Positions 51,121 through 59,712 of a stretch of DNA of 64,000 bases are shown piece by piece. This stretch comes from an uncultured Lachnospiraceae bacterium (GTDB lineage Bacteria > Bacillota > Clostridia > Lachnospirales > Lachnospiraceae), in NCBI GenBank assembly GCA_910579505.1, contig CAJTTZ010000006.1, forward strand, positions 124,001-188,000. The letters run 5' to 3'. The first letter of the stretch is position 1. Each line of letters begins with the position of its first letter. A program made the translations under genes and the position numbers. Under the pieces are notes generated by a model. The model searched no databases, had not been told where the DNA came from, and saw nothing but the letters and a program-made list of their open reading frames with translations.

Positions 51121-52086
51121 TCACCATTCTATGACAGCTGACGCCCATGTCAGCCCGCCGCCGAAACCGCTTAATGCAACTTTCATGCCGGCCTTTAACA
51201 GCCCTTTGCGGTTCATCTCATCAAGCAGAATCGGCACACTTGCCGCGGATATGTTTCCACAGTGGTCCAGACTGACCGGGAACTTATCCTCGGTGATGCG
51301 GAGCCGTTTCGACACCGACTGTATAATGCGGATGTTCGCCTGATGGAGTGCGAAGTAATCAATGTCATCCGGCGCAAGTCCCGCCGCCTCAATGGTCTTC
51401 TGTAAGGAAGCAGGCACCGTGGTCACGGCGAACTTGTAAACTTCCTGCCCATCCATGTGAACATAGGGCATCTTTTGGTATGTCTTAACCAGCGGGTTGT
51501 TATTTGCCCGTCCCGGACAGGCAAGCACTTCTCCCTTCGTCCCGTCGGACCCCTGGTCAAACGCCAGCATGCCATAGTTTTCATCCGCACGCACCACTGC
51601 CGCGCCTGCGCCGTCACCAAAGAGCACGCAGGTACTCCTGTCCTCCCAGTCCACGATCTTGGAGAGCGTCTCCGCCCCCAGAATCAAAGCTGTTTTGTAA
51701 ATCCCCGCCTGTATATACGCGTTAACTATATTCAGGGCGAACATAAAGCCGGAACACGCCGCATTGATATCAAAGGCAGCAGCCCGGTCCGCGCCGATTG
51801 CCGCCTGTACTTCGCAGGCACATGCCGGCGTTACAAAGTCTGCGGACACCGTTCCCAGAATGATCAGATCAATTTCCTCCGCCGTTACTCCCGCATCTTC
51901 CATGGCACGCTTTGCCGCCTCTATAGACATGCTTGCGGTCGTCTCTTCCTTCACCAGATGCCGCTCCCGGATTCCTGTCCTGCTGCTGATCCACTCATCG
52001 GAAGTGTCCATCACCTTGGCCAAATCGTCGTTTGTCACCACTGTCTTCGGCAGACAGCTCCCCGTTCCTATAATTCTTGTTTTCAT
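51121..52086 (-). CDS. fabH: Beta-ketoacyl-ACP synthase III
   Basis: The product has 321 residues. The catalytic triad is visible: Cys in FDINAACSGFMFAL (about 111), His in LHQANIRI (about 247) and Asn in HCGNISAAS (about 277). FabH condenses acetyl-CoA or branched acyl-CoA with malonyl-ACP to start fatty acid synthesis. It is the last gene of the fab cluster rather than the first, and is separated from the rest by an 85-bp tandem repeat. AGAGG precedes the ATG. The gene is complete and its length is normal. Confidence 0.9.
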   Translation of the reverse strand: MKTRIIGTGSCLPKTVVTNDDLAKVMDTSDEWISSRTGIRERHLVKEETTASMSIEAAKRAMEDAGVTAEEIDLIILGTVSADFVTPACACEVQAAIGADRAAAFDINAACSGFMFALNIVNAYIQAGIYKTALILGAETLSKIVDWEDRSTCVLFGDGAGAAVVRADENYGMLAFDQGSDGTKGEVLACPGRANNNPLVKTYQKMPYVHMDGQEVYKFAVTTVPASLQKTIEAAGLAPDDIDYFALHQANIRIIQSVSKRLRITEDKFPVSLDHCGNISAASVPILLDEMNRKGLLKAGMKVALSGFGGGLTWASAVIEW

Positions 52087-52110
52087 GTTAATCCTCTTTC
52101 TACCTTCTAC

Positions 52111-52474
52111 GCAGTGCCGCTCGTGAAACCTTCGGTTTCTCTCCCTCGCGGGCTTCGCTCCGCTTCGTCTATTCCTCCTGGCTTCCCTCTACCCCGCAGT
52201 GCCGCTCGTGAAACCTTCGGTTTCTCTCCCTCGCGGGCTTCGCTCCGCTTCGTCTGTTCCTCCTGGCTTCCCTCTGCCCCGCAGTGCCGCTCGTGAAACC
52301 TTCGGTTTCCCTCCCTCGCGGGCTTCGCTCCGCTTCGTCTGTTCCTCCTGGCTTCCCTCTGCCCCGCAGTGCCGCTCGTGAAACCTTCGGTTTCCCTCCC
52401 TCGCGGGCTTCGCCCTATACATCCATCGGAATAGGCGCTTCGGCGAGCAAGCTCTCCGCTTCGTCTATTCCTCT
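52111..52474. repeat. Four-unit tandem repeat, 85-bp period
   Basis: The start GCAGTGCCGCTCGTGAAACC occurs at 52111, 52196, 52281 and 52366, exactly 85 bases apart. The first three units are nearly identical; the fourth has a 41-base insertion after 52412 and ends in a large stem (GGAATAG/CTATTCC). Each unit holds a hairpin GAAACC-TTC-GGTTTC. The period is not a multiple of three, so it is not coding. It fills the gap between fabH and the second FabK-like gene. Confidence 0.85.
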
Positions 52475-52496
52475 GTCTGCGCACTGCTCATTGCCA

Positions 52497-53552
52497 TCAC
52501 GCAAATTCCTCCAGTATATCTCTCACATGTTCCAGGTGGGTCGCGCGGTATGCGTTTGCGCCACAGAAAAGCAGCGCCTCGTCCACATTTCCCTTCACGG
52601 CGTTTACGAGCGCATCCGTGATGCAGTAAGGCGTGTCTGTCCCCTTGCAGGTGCTGATGCAGAGGTGGCATTTCCCATGTGGGATCTGTCCTTCCTTCGC
52701 CCGCTTCATAAAGGGGTTCAGGATCGCTCGCCCGGGCATCCCCACGGGACTCTGTACAATCACGATATCCTCAGCCTTCGCATCAATATAGCTCTGCTTG
52801 TAGGCGGGATCCGCGTCACACTCATAAGTTGTTACAAAGCGCGTCGCCATCTGTACGCCCGCAGCGCCCATTTCCAGATAATGTTCCATATCCTCACGGT
52901 TATAAACGCCGCCCGCCATCACGACCGGAATCTCTATCTCATGCACCGCCGCAGTCTCATTTACCGCCGCGATAATCGCCTGCACCTCTTCATCGTAATG
53001 CAGTCCTTCAATATCCGCAAGCTGCTCTTTGTGGAAGCCCAGATGCCCGCCCGCCAAAGGTCCTTCGACCACCACTCCGTCGGGCAGTCTGCTATACTTT
53101 TTCCACCAGTATTTCATAATCACCTGTGCGGATTTCACGCTGGACACAATAGGCGCAAGCTTCGTCTTCGCTGTCCCGACGATCTTAGGCAGATCCATAG
53201 GCAGCCCCGCCCCCGAGATAATCAGGTCGATCCCTGCTGCCACAGCCGCTTTGACATATTCCTCATACTTTCTGGTAGCTACCATAATATTGACGCCCAG
53301 AATCCCGCCTTTTGCGATCTCTCTTGCCTTCGCAATCTCCGTGCCAATCGCCCGCAGATTCGCTCCGATAGGGTCTACATCGAAATCGGGTTCCCTATAG
53401 CCGATCTGCGCCGTGGATATTACGCCGATTCCGCCCTCCTTCGCCACGTTTCCGGCCAGAGAGGAAAGACTGACCCCCACGCCCATACCGCCCTGAATCA
53501 CCGGTACACGGGCCACTAAATCGCCAATTTTTAAAGGTTTCACATTCCCCAT
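52497..53552 (-). CDS. Nitronate monooxygenase / FabK-like flavoprotein, second copy
   Basis: The product has 351 residues. It is an NMO-type TIM barrel: VPVIQGGMGVGVSLSSLAG at the start, DLIISGAGLP, VVVEGPLAGGHLG, IPVVMAGGVYNREDME and GAAGVQMATRFV. A Cys-rich block HGKCHLCISTCKG at the end is not found in FabK and marks a separate subgroup. It could reduce enoyl-ACP as FabK does, or oxidise nitronates. It is in the fab cluster, so a lipid role is plausible, but the true FabK is at 57421-58347. GGGG precedes the ATG. Confidence 0.82.
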   Translation of the reverse strand: MGNVKPLKIGDLVARVPVIQGGMGVGVSLSSLAGNVAKEGGIGVISTAQIGYREPDFDVDPIGANLRAIGTEIAKAREIAKGGILGVNIMVATRKYEEYVKAAVAAGIDLIISGAGLPMDLPKIVGTAKTKLAPIVSSVKSAQVIMKYWWKKYSRLPDGVVVEGPLAGGHLGFHKEQLADIEGLHYDEEVQAIIAAVNETAAVHEIEIPVVMAGGVYNREDMEHYLEMGAAGVQMATRFVTTYECDADPAYKQSYIDAKAEDIVIVQSPVGMPGRAILNPFMKRAKEGQIPHGKCHLCISTCKGTDTPYCITDALVNAVKGNVDEALLFCGANAYRATHLEHVRDILEEFA

Positions 53553-53665
53553 TTATTTCCCCTGTCCTTCTGATACCTCAAAGGTATCCGCAAATGCTTC
53601 AGCGCTTCACAGTTACGGCGCCAAATACATCTCCAATCGCCGGCTACGCTTAAGTTTTACGTAAT

Positions 53666-54100
53666 TTACGCCTCACCAATTGCAAAAGTCAGTTCCGCCT
53701 GCGTCACAAGTTTTCCGTCCACATAAGCCTTACCCGCGCCTACGCCGATAGGTCCCTTTATTTTAATAATCTCCGTCTCCAGCATCAGCACGTCGCCGGG
53801 AACTACCTTCCCCTTAAATTTCACGTTGTTGAGAGCTGCAAAGTAAGCGGTCTTACCCTTAAATTCCGGCTGGCTTAAAATCGCCACCGCTCCTGTCTGC
53901 GCCAGAGCCTCCACGATCAGCACGCCCGGCATCACAGGCTCCTGTGGGAAATGCCCCGCAAAGAAAGGCTCATTGTAGGATACGCATTTCTTAGCGACTA
54001 CCCGTTTCCCCTCCTCCATCTCCTCTATCGTGTCGATCAGCATAAAAGGCTGTCTGTGGGGAATGATCTCCATGATTTCCTTTGCACCCATTAATGACAT
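53666..54100 (-). CDS. fabZ: 3-hydroxyacyl-ACP dehydratase FabZ
   Basis: The product has 144 residues, the normal length for FabZ. It shows the hot-dog fold with the catalytic His in FAGHFPQEPVMPGVL and Glu in VEALAQTGAVAI. It removes water from beta-hydroxyacyl-ACP to give trans-2-enoyl-ACP. It is in the fab cluster between fabF and the second FabK-like gene. GGAGG is 9 bases before the ATG. The gap to its left (53553-53665) has a small inverted repeat GATACC/GGTATC and no gene. Confidence 0.9.
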   Translation of the reverse strand: MSLMGAKEIMEIIPHRQPFMLIDTIEEMEEGKRVVAKKCVSYNEPFFAGHFPQEPVMPGVLIVEALAQTGAVAILSQPEFKGKTAYFAALNNVKFKGKVVPGDVLMLETEIIKIKGPIGVGAGKAYVDGKLVTQAELTFAIGEA

Positions 54101-54138
54101 ATCTGTATTCCTCCTTTACCCAGACTCTAAACCTGCGC

Positions 54139-55374
54139 TTACCCGTGGTATTTCTTCACCAGCAGGCTTGCGTTGTGCCCGCCGAATCCAAGGGAATTGG
54201 ACAGCGCATACTCAAAATCTTCCTCGTAAGCCTCTTTGCAGTAGTTCAGGTCGCACTCTTCATCGGGCACCTGATAACCGACGGTCCTGTGGATGTAGCC
54301 CTCCTGCAGTTCCTTCACGCAAGTAACAAACTCAATGGCGCCCGCCGCGCCAAGAAGGTGGCCCACCATGGACTTGGTGGAGTTGATCTTGATATCCTTC
54401 GCATGGTCGCCAAACAGCAGTTTGATCGCCCTTGTCTCAAAAAGATCATTGTGATGTGTTGCCGTCCCGTGCGCATTGATATAAGTAATATCGTTCAGGT
54501 TCAATCCTGCGTCTCTGACCGCATACTCCATCGCCTTCGCCGCGCCCGCACCGTCCTCAGCCGGGGAAGTGATATGATAAGCATCGGAGGTACAGCCGTA
54601 TCCCACTACTTCTGCATAAATCTTCGCCCCTCTTGCCTTCGCGTGCTCAAGCTCCTCCAGCACAACAACGCCCGCGCCTTCGCCCATAACAAAACCGCTT
54701 CTTTCCTTGTCGAAGGGGATGGAACATCTTGTCGGATCCTCGCTGGTGGAAAGCGCCGTCAGGGCGGAGAAACCGCCGATACCGATAGGACACACGCTGC
54801 CCTCCGTACCGCCTGCCACCATTACCTCCGCGTCGCCGTACTGAATCGTGCGGAACGCCTCACCGATGGAATTGGTGCCAGTCGCGCATGCCGTCACCAC
54901 GTTGATACTTTTTCCCTTTAAACCGAACTGGATCGACACGTTTCCTGCCGCCATGTTGGAAATCGTAAGCGGCACAAACAGCGGCTCTATTCTGCCCGGT
55001 CCTTTTTCCACAAGCCTCGTGTGGGAACGCTCCATCGCCTGCAGGGAACCCGTGCCGGAACCAACCGCCACGCCTACACGGTAAGGATCTTCCTTCTCCA
55101 TGTCAATACCCGCATCTTCCAGCGCTTCCTTTGTCGCTGCCACCGCGTACTGGGAGAAAGGCTCCATTCTCTTAGCCGCCTTAAAATCCATGTAATTTTT
55201 GCCGTCAAAATCCTTGACCTCCGCGGCAAGCTTACATTTAAAATCTGTCGTGTCAAACTTTGTGATCGGCGCGAACCCGATCCTGCCCTCCTTCACGCCT
55301 GCCCAAAACTCGTCCACGCTCAATCCAATGGGCGTAATCGCACCCATGCCTGTCACTACTACCCGTCTGCTCAT
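54139..55374 (-). CDS. fabF: Beta-ketoacyl-ACP synthase II
   Basis: The product has 411 residues. Catalytic residues are Cys in NVVTACATGTNSIG (about 163), His in NAHGTATHHND (about 301) and His in STKSMVGHLLGAAG (about 338). It elongates acyl-ACP with malonyl-ACP. The ATG at 55374 is taken, with AAAGGAG 7 bases upstream; a TTG two codons earlier is not needed. It follows fabG after a stem-loop of terminator type. Confidence 0.9.
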   Translation of the reverse strand: MSRRVVVTGMGAITPIGLSVDEFWAGVKEGRIGFAPITKFDTTDFKCKLAAEVKDFDGKNYMDFKAAKRMEPFSQYAVAATKEALEDAGIDMEKEDPYRVGVAVGSGTGSLQAMERSHTRLVEKGPGRIEPLFVPLTISNMAAGNVSIQFGLKGKSINVVTACATGTNSIGEAFRTIQYGDAEVMVAGGTEGSVCPIGIGGFSALTALSTSEDPTRCSIPFDKERSGFVMGEGAGVVVLEELEHAKARGAKIYAEVVGYGCTSDAYHITSPAEDGAGAAKAMEYAVRDAGLNLNDITYINAHGTATHHNDLFETRAIKLLFGDHAKDIKINSTKSMVGHLLGAAGAIEFVTCVKELQEGYIHRTVGYQVPDEECDLNYCKEAYEEDFEYALSNSLGFGGHNASLLVKKYHG

Positions 55375-55458
55375 ACTCAAACTCCTTTCCTAAACTCGCA
55401 AACCCGCGCTTCACGCTATCTGTCCGATTTCATCGGACGTTTGCTTGTTAACGCCGCC

Positions 55459-55516
55459 AAAAAACAAATGTCGCTTCGGCCGCAGACCTTTTTGTCTGCG
55501 ACGGTGCTTTGTTTTT
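55459..55516 (-). terminator. Large stem-loop between fabG and fabF
   Basis: AAAAAACAAA (55459-55468) pairs with TTTGTTTTT (55508-55516), and inside CGCAGAC (55481-55487) pairs with GTCTGCG (55494-55500). On the minus strand it ends in TTTGTTTTTTGG. It should terminate or attenuate reading from fabG into fabF. Confidence 0.65.
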
Positions 55517-55528
55517 CTTTCGCGGCTG

Positions 55529-56269
55529 TTACATCGCCATCCCGCCGTCAACCGAGATCACCTGTCCCGTAATATACGCCGCCTTATCGCTCGCCAAAAA
55601 CGCCACCGTTTCCGCGATGTCCTTAGGCGTGCCCACACGCTTAAGCGGAATCTGCGCAAGGGTCGCCTCCTTCGCCGTATCCGTCATTGCCTGCGTCATG
55701 TCCGTATCAATAAAGCCGGGCGCAACCGCGTTCACCGTAATGTTTCTGCTTGCAAGCTCCCTCGCCATGGATTTGGTAAGTCCGATCACCCCCGCCTTGG
55801 AAGCCGCATAATTAGCCTGTCCTGCATTGCCAAGCACGCCGCTGACAGAGGACAGATTGATAATTCTGCCCGCCCTCTGCTTCAAAAAGGAGCGGTACAT
55901 ATGCTTGATGGTGTTAAATGTCCCTTTCAGGTTGGTGTCAATAACCGCGTCAAAATCCGCCTCCGTCATTTTCATCACCAGATTGTCCTTCGTAATCCCG
56001 GCGTTGTTCACCAGAATGTCAATGTGCCCAAACTCAGCAAGCGCATCCGTAATCATCTGTCCGCATGCCTCAAAATCCGCCACGCTGCACTGTACCGCCT
56101 TCGCTTTTCTCCCCATCGCCTCAATCTGCGCTGCGACTTCCTCCGCCTTTTCCTTTGACCCGTTGTAATTCACGATCACATCCGCACCATACTCCGCAAG
56201 CGTAAGCGCGATCTCTCTCCCGATCCCGCGCCCCGCACCCGTCACGAGCGCTACTTTGCCACTTAACAT
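55529..56269 (-). CDS. fabG: 3-oxoacyl-ACP reductase
   Basis: The product has 246 residues. It is a short-chain dehydrogenase: NADPH site [18 protein letters not shown] in [12 protein letters not shown], and the catalytic Ser-Tyr-Lys in [22 protein letters not shown]. It reduces 3-oxoacyl-ACP in each elongation cycle. The ATG at 56269 with AGGAGG upstream gives [11 protein letters not shown]; a longer start is not supported. It follows fabD in the same operon. Confidence 0.92.
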   Translation of the reverse strand: MLSGKVALVTGAGRGIGREIALTLAEYGADVIVNYNGSKEKAEEVAAQIEAMGRKAKAVQCSVADFEACGQMITDALAEFGHIDILVNNAGITKDNLVMKMTEADFDAVIDTNLKGTFNTIKHMYRSFLKQRAGRIINLSSVSGVLGNAGQANYAASKAGVIGLTKSMARELASRNITVNAVAPGFIDTDMTQAMTDTAKEATLAQIPLKRVGTPKDIAETVAFLASDKAAYITGQVISVDGGMAM

Positions 56270-56386
56270 GTCTGTCCTCCTATTTCTTCTTTCATTCCGA
56301 TTTTGCAAAACTTCTTTATTTTTCATAACCAGCTCAAGTAAAAGCGTGGCGACGTAGGAACTACTTTCGATTGAGCGTCCGCTTAT

Positions 56387-57295
56387 TTACAGAAGTTTCT
56401 GCAAATCCTCCACCTTCTCTATATTAATCACCTTTACATCCCTGTTTATCTTCCTCATAAACCCGGACAGCGTCTTGCCCGGCCCGATCTCGATAAATAA
56501 GTCCGCGCCGTCCGCAATCATCCGCTCCACTGTCTGCTGCCACTTCACGGAGGATGACACCTGTTTCTCCAGCAAAGGTTTCACATCCGCCTTGTCCTTC
56601 ACATAGTCCGCCGTCACATTGGCGATATAGGGAACGGCAATATCATGAATCTCCACCGTTTCCAGTTCCTTCGCCAGCTTCTCGCCCGCCCCTGTTAACA
56701 GCGGTGAGTGGAAGGGACCGCTGACCTTCAACGGTACGCACCGCTTCGCGCCCGCCGCCGTCAGTTTTTCCATCGCCGCCTGTGCCGCGCCTTCCTCACC
56801 TGTAATTACAATCTGCCCCGGACAGTTATAGTTCGCAATCGTCACACATCCGTCCGTCTCCTCACAAATCTGCTCAATCACCGCAGTGTCCAATCCCAGC
56901 ACCGCTATCATCGCGCCGCCCTGAGGCACCGCCTCCTGCATATAGATACCGCGCTTTCGCACGATTTTAAATACATCCTCCGGGCTCATCACGCCGCTTG
57001 CAGCCAGCGCGCCATACTCTCCAAGACTTAAACCGCCTGTGATGTCGGGCTTCACGCCCTTCTCCTCCACTGCTTTCAGTATTGCCACCTCTGTAGCAAG
57101 CATGGCGATCTGCGTATATTCCGTAATATTGATCTGCTCATTCTCCTCAAAACAGAGCGCCGCCACATCCAAACCGCTTGCCTTGCCCGCCAGTTCAAAC
57201 ATCTCCCTGCATACCGGGATCTGCTCGTAGAAGTCCTTTCCCATTCCCACATACTGTGCTCCCTGTCCCGGGAACATAAAAACAGTCTTTCCCAT
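56387..57295 (-). CDS. fabD: Malonyl-CoA-ACP transacylase
   Basis: The product has 302 residues. Motifs are FPGQGAQYVGMGKDFY near the start, the nucleophile Ser in GGLSLGEYGALAASG (GLSLGE in place of the usual GHSLGE), the catalytic His in VSGPFHSPLLTGAG and GAKRCVPLKVSG. It moves the malonyl group from CoA to ACP. A FabT-like operator lies 50 bases upstream. AGGAAGG precedes the ATG. The change of His to Leu beside the nucleophile is notable but occurs in other FabD proteins. Confidence 0.9.
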   Translation of the reverse strand: MGKTVFMFPGQGAQYVGMGKDFYEQIPVCREMFELAGKASGLDVAALCFEENEQINITEYTQIAMLATEVAILKAVEEKGVKPDITGGLSLGEYGALAASGVMSPEDVFKIVRKRGIYMQEAVPQGGAMIAVLGLDTAVIEQICEETDGCVTIANYNCPGQIVITGEEGAAQAAMEKLTAAGAKRCVPLKVSGPFHSPLLTGAGEKLAKELETVEIHDIAVPYIANVTADYVKDKADVKPLLEKQVSSSVKWQQTVERMIADGADLFIEIGPGKTLSGFMRKINRDVKVINIEKVEDLQKLL

Positions 57296-57344
57296 AATTG
57301 CATACCTTCCTTTCCCGTATGTTTCCCCTTGCCATGATAAATAT

Positions 57345-57357
57345 TTTGAATTTCAAA
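57345..57357 (-). promoter_or_regulatory. FabT-like operator upstream of fabD
   Basis: TTTGAATTTCAAA is a palindrome identical in half-sites to the operators at 16511 and 58716. It is followed on the plus strand by GTATTTA, shared with the acpP site (GTATATTA). No -10/-35 pair is clear here. Confidence 0.6.
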
Positions 57358-57370
57358 GTATTTACGTGAG

Positions 57371-57399
57371 AAAAAAGCAAGCCGCGCAGCTTGCCTTTT
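57371..57399 (-). terminator. Terminator after fabK
   Basis: GCAAGC (57377-57382) pairs with GCTTGC (57389-57394). On the minus strand TTTTTTCTC follows. It is short but GC-rich and lies between the fabK stop and the FabT-like operator, suggesting an attenuation point within the fab cluster. Confidence 0.6.
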
Positions 57400-57420
57400 C
57401 TGCATCTTTCAGCATTTTCT

Positions 57421-58347
57421 CTATTTTAATTTCAACAAAATTTCCGCCTGGTCCATAATCTCTGCCAGCATCTCCGCACAGGACTGCTCTTTATTCACCA
57501 TTCCCGCAATCTGCCCTGCCATCAAAGTGCCGGTTACTACATCGCCTTCCACCACCGCTTTGCGCAGGGAACCGAGCGTCAGCTTCTCCATCTCTTCCAA
57601 AGATGCGCCGTTCTTTTCCATCTGCAGATATTCTCTAGTCAGCTTATTACGGATCTGGCGAACAGGATGTCCGTTTGCCCTGCCGGTAACCTCGGAATCA
57701 ATATCCTTCGCCGCAATCACCTTTTTCTTATAATTCTCATGTACGGTACACTCCGTTGCAAGCAGGAAACGTGTTCCCATCTGGACTGCCTCCGCTCCCA
57801 GCATCATAGCTGCTGCAAAGCCTCTGCCGTCCGCAATGCCGCCTGCCGCAATCACGGGAACACTGACTGCATCCACCACCTGCGGCACAAGGGTCATCGT
57901 TGTAGCCTCCCCGATATGCCCGCCGGACTCCGTGCCTTCAGCAACCACAGCGTCCGCGCCCGCGCGCTCCATCATCTTTGCCAGAGCAACGCTTGCCACC
58001 ACAGGAATCACTTTGATTCCTGCCTCTTTCCACATCGCCATATACTTACCGGGATTACCCGCGCCGGTAGTAACCACCTTGACGCCTTCCTCAACGATCA
58101 CCTTTGCGATCTCGTCAGCCTCCGGGTTCATCAGCATCACATTCACACCGAAAGGTTTCTTCGTCAGTTCTTTCACTTTCTGAATCTGTTCTCTCACAAA
58201 AGACGCCGGTGCGCCGCCTGCGCCGATAATGCCAAGCGCGCCCGCTTCCGATACCGCCGCCGCCAGATGATATTCCGCAACCCAGGCCATACCGCCCTGA
58301 AAGATCGGATATTCGATCCCAAGGAGTTCTGTTATTTTTGTCTTCAT
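57421..58347 (-). CDS. fabK: Enoyl-ACP reductase FabK
   Basis: The product has 308 residues. It is an FMN-binding TIM barrel of the FabK type: YPIFQGGMAWVAEYHLAAA, GVNVMLMNPEAD, VVTTGAGNPG, VAEGTESGGHIG and VPVIAAGGIADGRG. It reduces trans-2-enoyl-ACP using NAD(P)H, ending each elongation cycle. No FabI-type reductase is visible, so this is the likely triclosan-resistant enzyme of the cluster. GAGGTTT precedes the ATG at 58347; the longer in-frame start 60 bases upstream is rejected. The gene follows acpP by 103 bases. Confidence 0.88.
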   Translation of the reverse strand: MKTKITELLGIEYPIFQGGMAWVAEYHLAAAVSEAGALGIIGAGGAPASFVREQIQKVKELTKKPFGVNVMLMNPEADEIAKVIVEEGVKVVTTGAGNPGKYMAMWKEAGIKVIPVVASVALAKMMERAGADAVVAEGTESGGHIGEATTMTLVPQVVDAVSVPVIAAGGIADGRGFAAAMMLGAEAVQMGTRFLLATECTVHENYKKKVIAAKDIDSEVTGRANGHPVRQIRNKLTREYLQMEKNGASLEEMEKLTLGSLRKAVVEGDVVTGTLMAGQIAGMVNKEQSCAEMLAEIMDQAEILLKLK

Positions 58348-58450
58348 TTGATAAACCTCAATTTCAAACCGCCGCCCGGCAGCGGCGATTCGGAGAATGA
58401 CCTGCACTCTCCTCCCATGTTTTAAGACTGCCGCAAATCAAAACTACAGC

Positions 58451-58684
58451 CTACGCTTCTACACCCTTGCTCTTCATATACTCAACTACAGCGCCTACCG
58501 TTGTGATCTGCTCTAAGTCCTCAGAAGGAATTTCTACACCGTACTCCTCCTCGAAAGCCATAACCAGCTCGAATAAATCCAGAGAATCTGCGCCAAGATC
58601 GTCCTTGAAAGAAGAATCCTCGGTAATTTCCACGCCGTCCAAGTTTAACTGTTCCTGAATAATCTCAATTACTCTCTCTAACAT
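58451..58684 (-). CDS. acpP: Acyl carrier protein
   Basis: The product has 77 residues, the standard length. The phosphopantetheine Ser is in [19 protein letters not shown]. The protein is acidic, as expected. It carries the growing acyl chain for all enzymes of the cluster. It is the first gene of the fab operon. AAAGGAG is 9 bases upstream of the ATG. The promoter carries a FabT-like operator, so transcription of the cluster probably responds to acyl-ACP. Confidence 0.92.
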   Translation of the reverse strand: MLERVIEIIQEQLNLDGVEITEDSSFKDDLGADSLDLFELVMAFEEEYGVEIPSEDLEQITTVGAVVEYMKSKGVEA

Positions 58685-58715
58685 TTTTCTGTTCTCCTTT
58701 TCGTCATTAAAATAG

Positions 58716-58756
58716 TTTGACATTCAAAGTATATTATCTGACCTGATATTTGTCAA
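58716..58756 (-). promoter_or_regulatory. Promoter and FabT-like operator of the fab cluster
   Basis: TTGACA (58751-58756) and TATACT (58728-58733) on the minus strand are 17 bases apart. TTTGACATTCAAA (58716-58728) touches the -10 box. A second upstream pair (TTGACA near 58780-58785) may be an additional promoter. The operator equals those at 16511 and 57345. Confidence 0.78.
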
Positions 58757-58843
58757 TCATAATTTTACGGATTCTGGGACTTTTGTCAATCACTTTGACA
58801 ATAAATATTGATAAATTTCTCATCTTCCCACGGATTGCGCAGA

Positions 58844-59695
58844 TCAGCGCATCCCTTTGCCATGAATTATGGCATAGATTTCCCGCTTCGCCACGCCACG
58901 GTCTTTTGCTACCTGTTTCATGGCAGCTTTTTCATCCATCCCCCCCTCCGTGTAAAACATCATGTGCTCCTCAACCGTCATGCTCTGCCAGGACGCCTGC
59001 CGCTCCTCCTCTTTCTGCCGCAGACTCTTTCCCTCCACCACAAGTACATATTCCCCGCGGGGCTCTTCCCGCTCATAAAGGGACAGCGCCTCGCTGAACG
59101 TGGTCGGCAGTATAGTCTCAAATTTTTTTGTCAGTTCCCTGCAAAGCGTGATTCTGCGGTCGCCCAGCGTCTCCTGCAGTTCTCCAAGCGTCCGCACCAA
59201 ATGATGGGGCGCTTCGTAAATGATAATGGTGCGAGATTCTTCCTTAAGTTCAGCAAGAACCTGTGCTTTCTCCTTTTTATCCGACGGCAAAAAGCCCTCG
59301 AAGCAGAATCGTCTGGCGGAAAGCCCCGAGAGCGTAAGCGCCGTGATGCACGCCGCCGGGCCGGGTAAAGAAGTGACCGTAATGCCCTCTTCCTGACACT
59401 TTTGTACAAGCACCTCCCCCGGATCGGAAATGGCGGGAGTCCCCGCATCTGAAATAAGGGCCACATTCTTTCCCTGCCGCATCTGTCCCACAAGGTAGTC
59501 CGCTTTTTCTATTTTATTATATTCATGGTAGCTTGTCATAGAAGTCCTGATCCCAAAATGATTCAGTAACTTTATGCTGTTACGCGTATCCTCCGCCGCG
59601 ATCAGGTCCACATTTTGCAGTGCTTCCACCGCACGGGGCGTCATATCCCCCAGATTCCCTATCGGCGTCGCGCACAGATATAACATTCCAGACAT
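58844..59695 (-). CDS. rsmI: 16S rRNA (cytidine(1402)-2'-O)-methyltransferase
   Basis: The product has 283 residues. Family motifs are LYLCATPIGNLGDMTPRAVE, AAEDTRNSIKLLNHFGI, SDAGTPAISDPGEVLV and LPGPAACITALTLSGL. It methylates the 2'-oxygen of C1402 in the 16S rRNA decoding region using S-adenosylmethionine. The C-terminal 60 residues have the usual helical extension. It is the last gene of the leftward block that in Bacillus runs tmk-yaaQ-yaaR-holB-ricT-yabA-trmN6-yazA-rsmI. Confidence 0.92.
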   Translation of the reverse strand: MSGMLYLCATPIGNLGDMTPRAVEALQNVDLIAAEDTRNSIKLLNHFGIRTSMTSYHEYNKIEKADYLVGQMRQGKNVALISDAGTPAISDPGEVLVQKCQEEGITVTSLPGPAACITALTLSGLSARRFCFEGFLPSDKKEKAQVLAELKEESRTIIIYEAPHHLVRTLGELQETLGDRRITLCRELTKKFETILPTTFSEALSLYEREEPRGEYVLVVEGKSLRQKEEERQASWQSMTVEEHMMFYTEGGMDEKAAMKQVAKDRGVAKREIYAIIHGKGMR

Positions 59696-59712
59696 ACCCT
59701 TATCCTCTCACT

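Noticed and set aside
52111..52474. The tandem repeat as a CRISPR array
   Set aside because: Units are head-to-tail and identical across the whole period; there are no unique spacers and no cas genes.
52107..52484. Open frames on both strands in the tandem repeat (Arg/Glu-rich)
   Set aside because: The 85-base period shifts frame with every unit, so these are artefacts of the repeat.
54082..54921. 279-codon plus-strand frame opposite fabF
   Set aside because: Shadow of fabF with no supporting start or domain.
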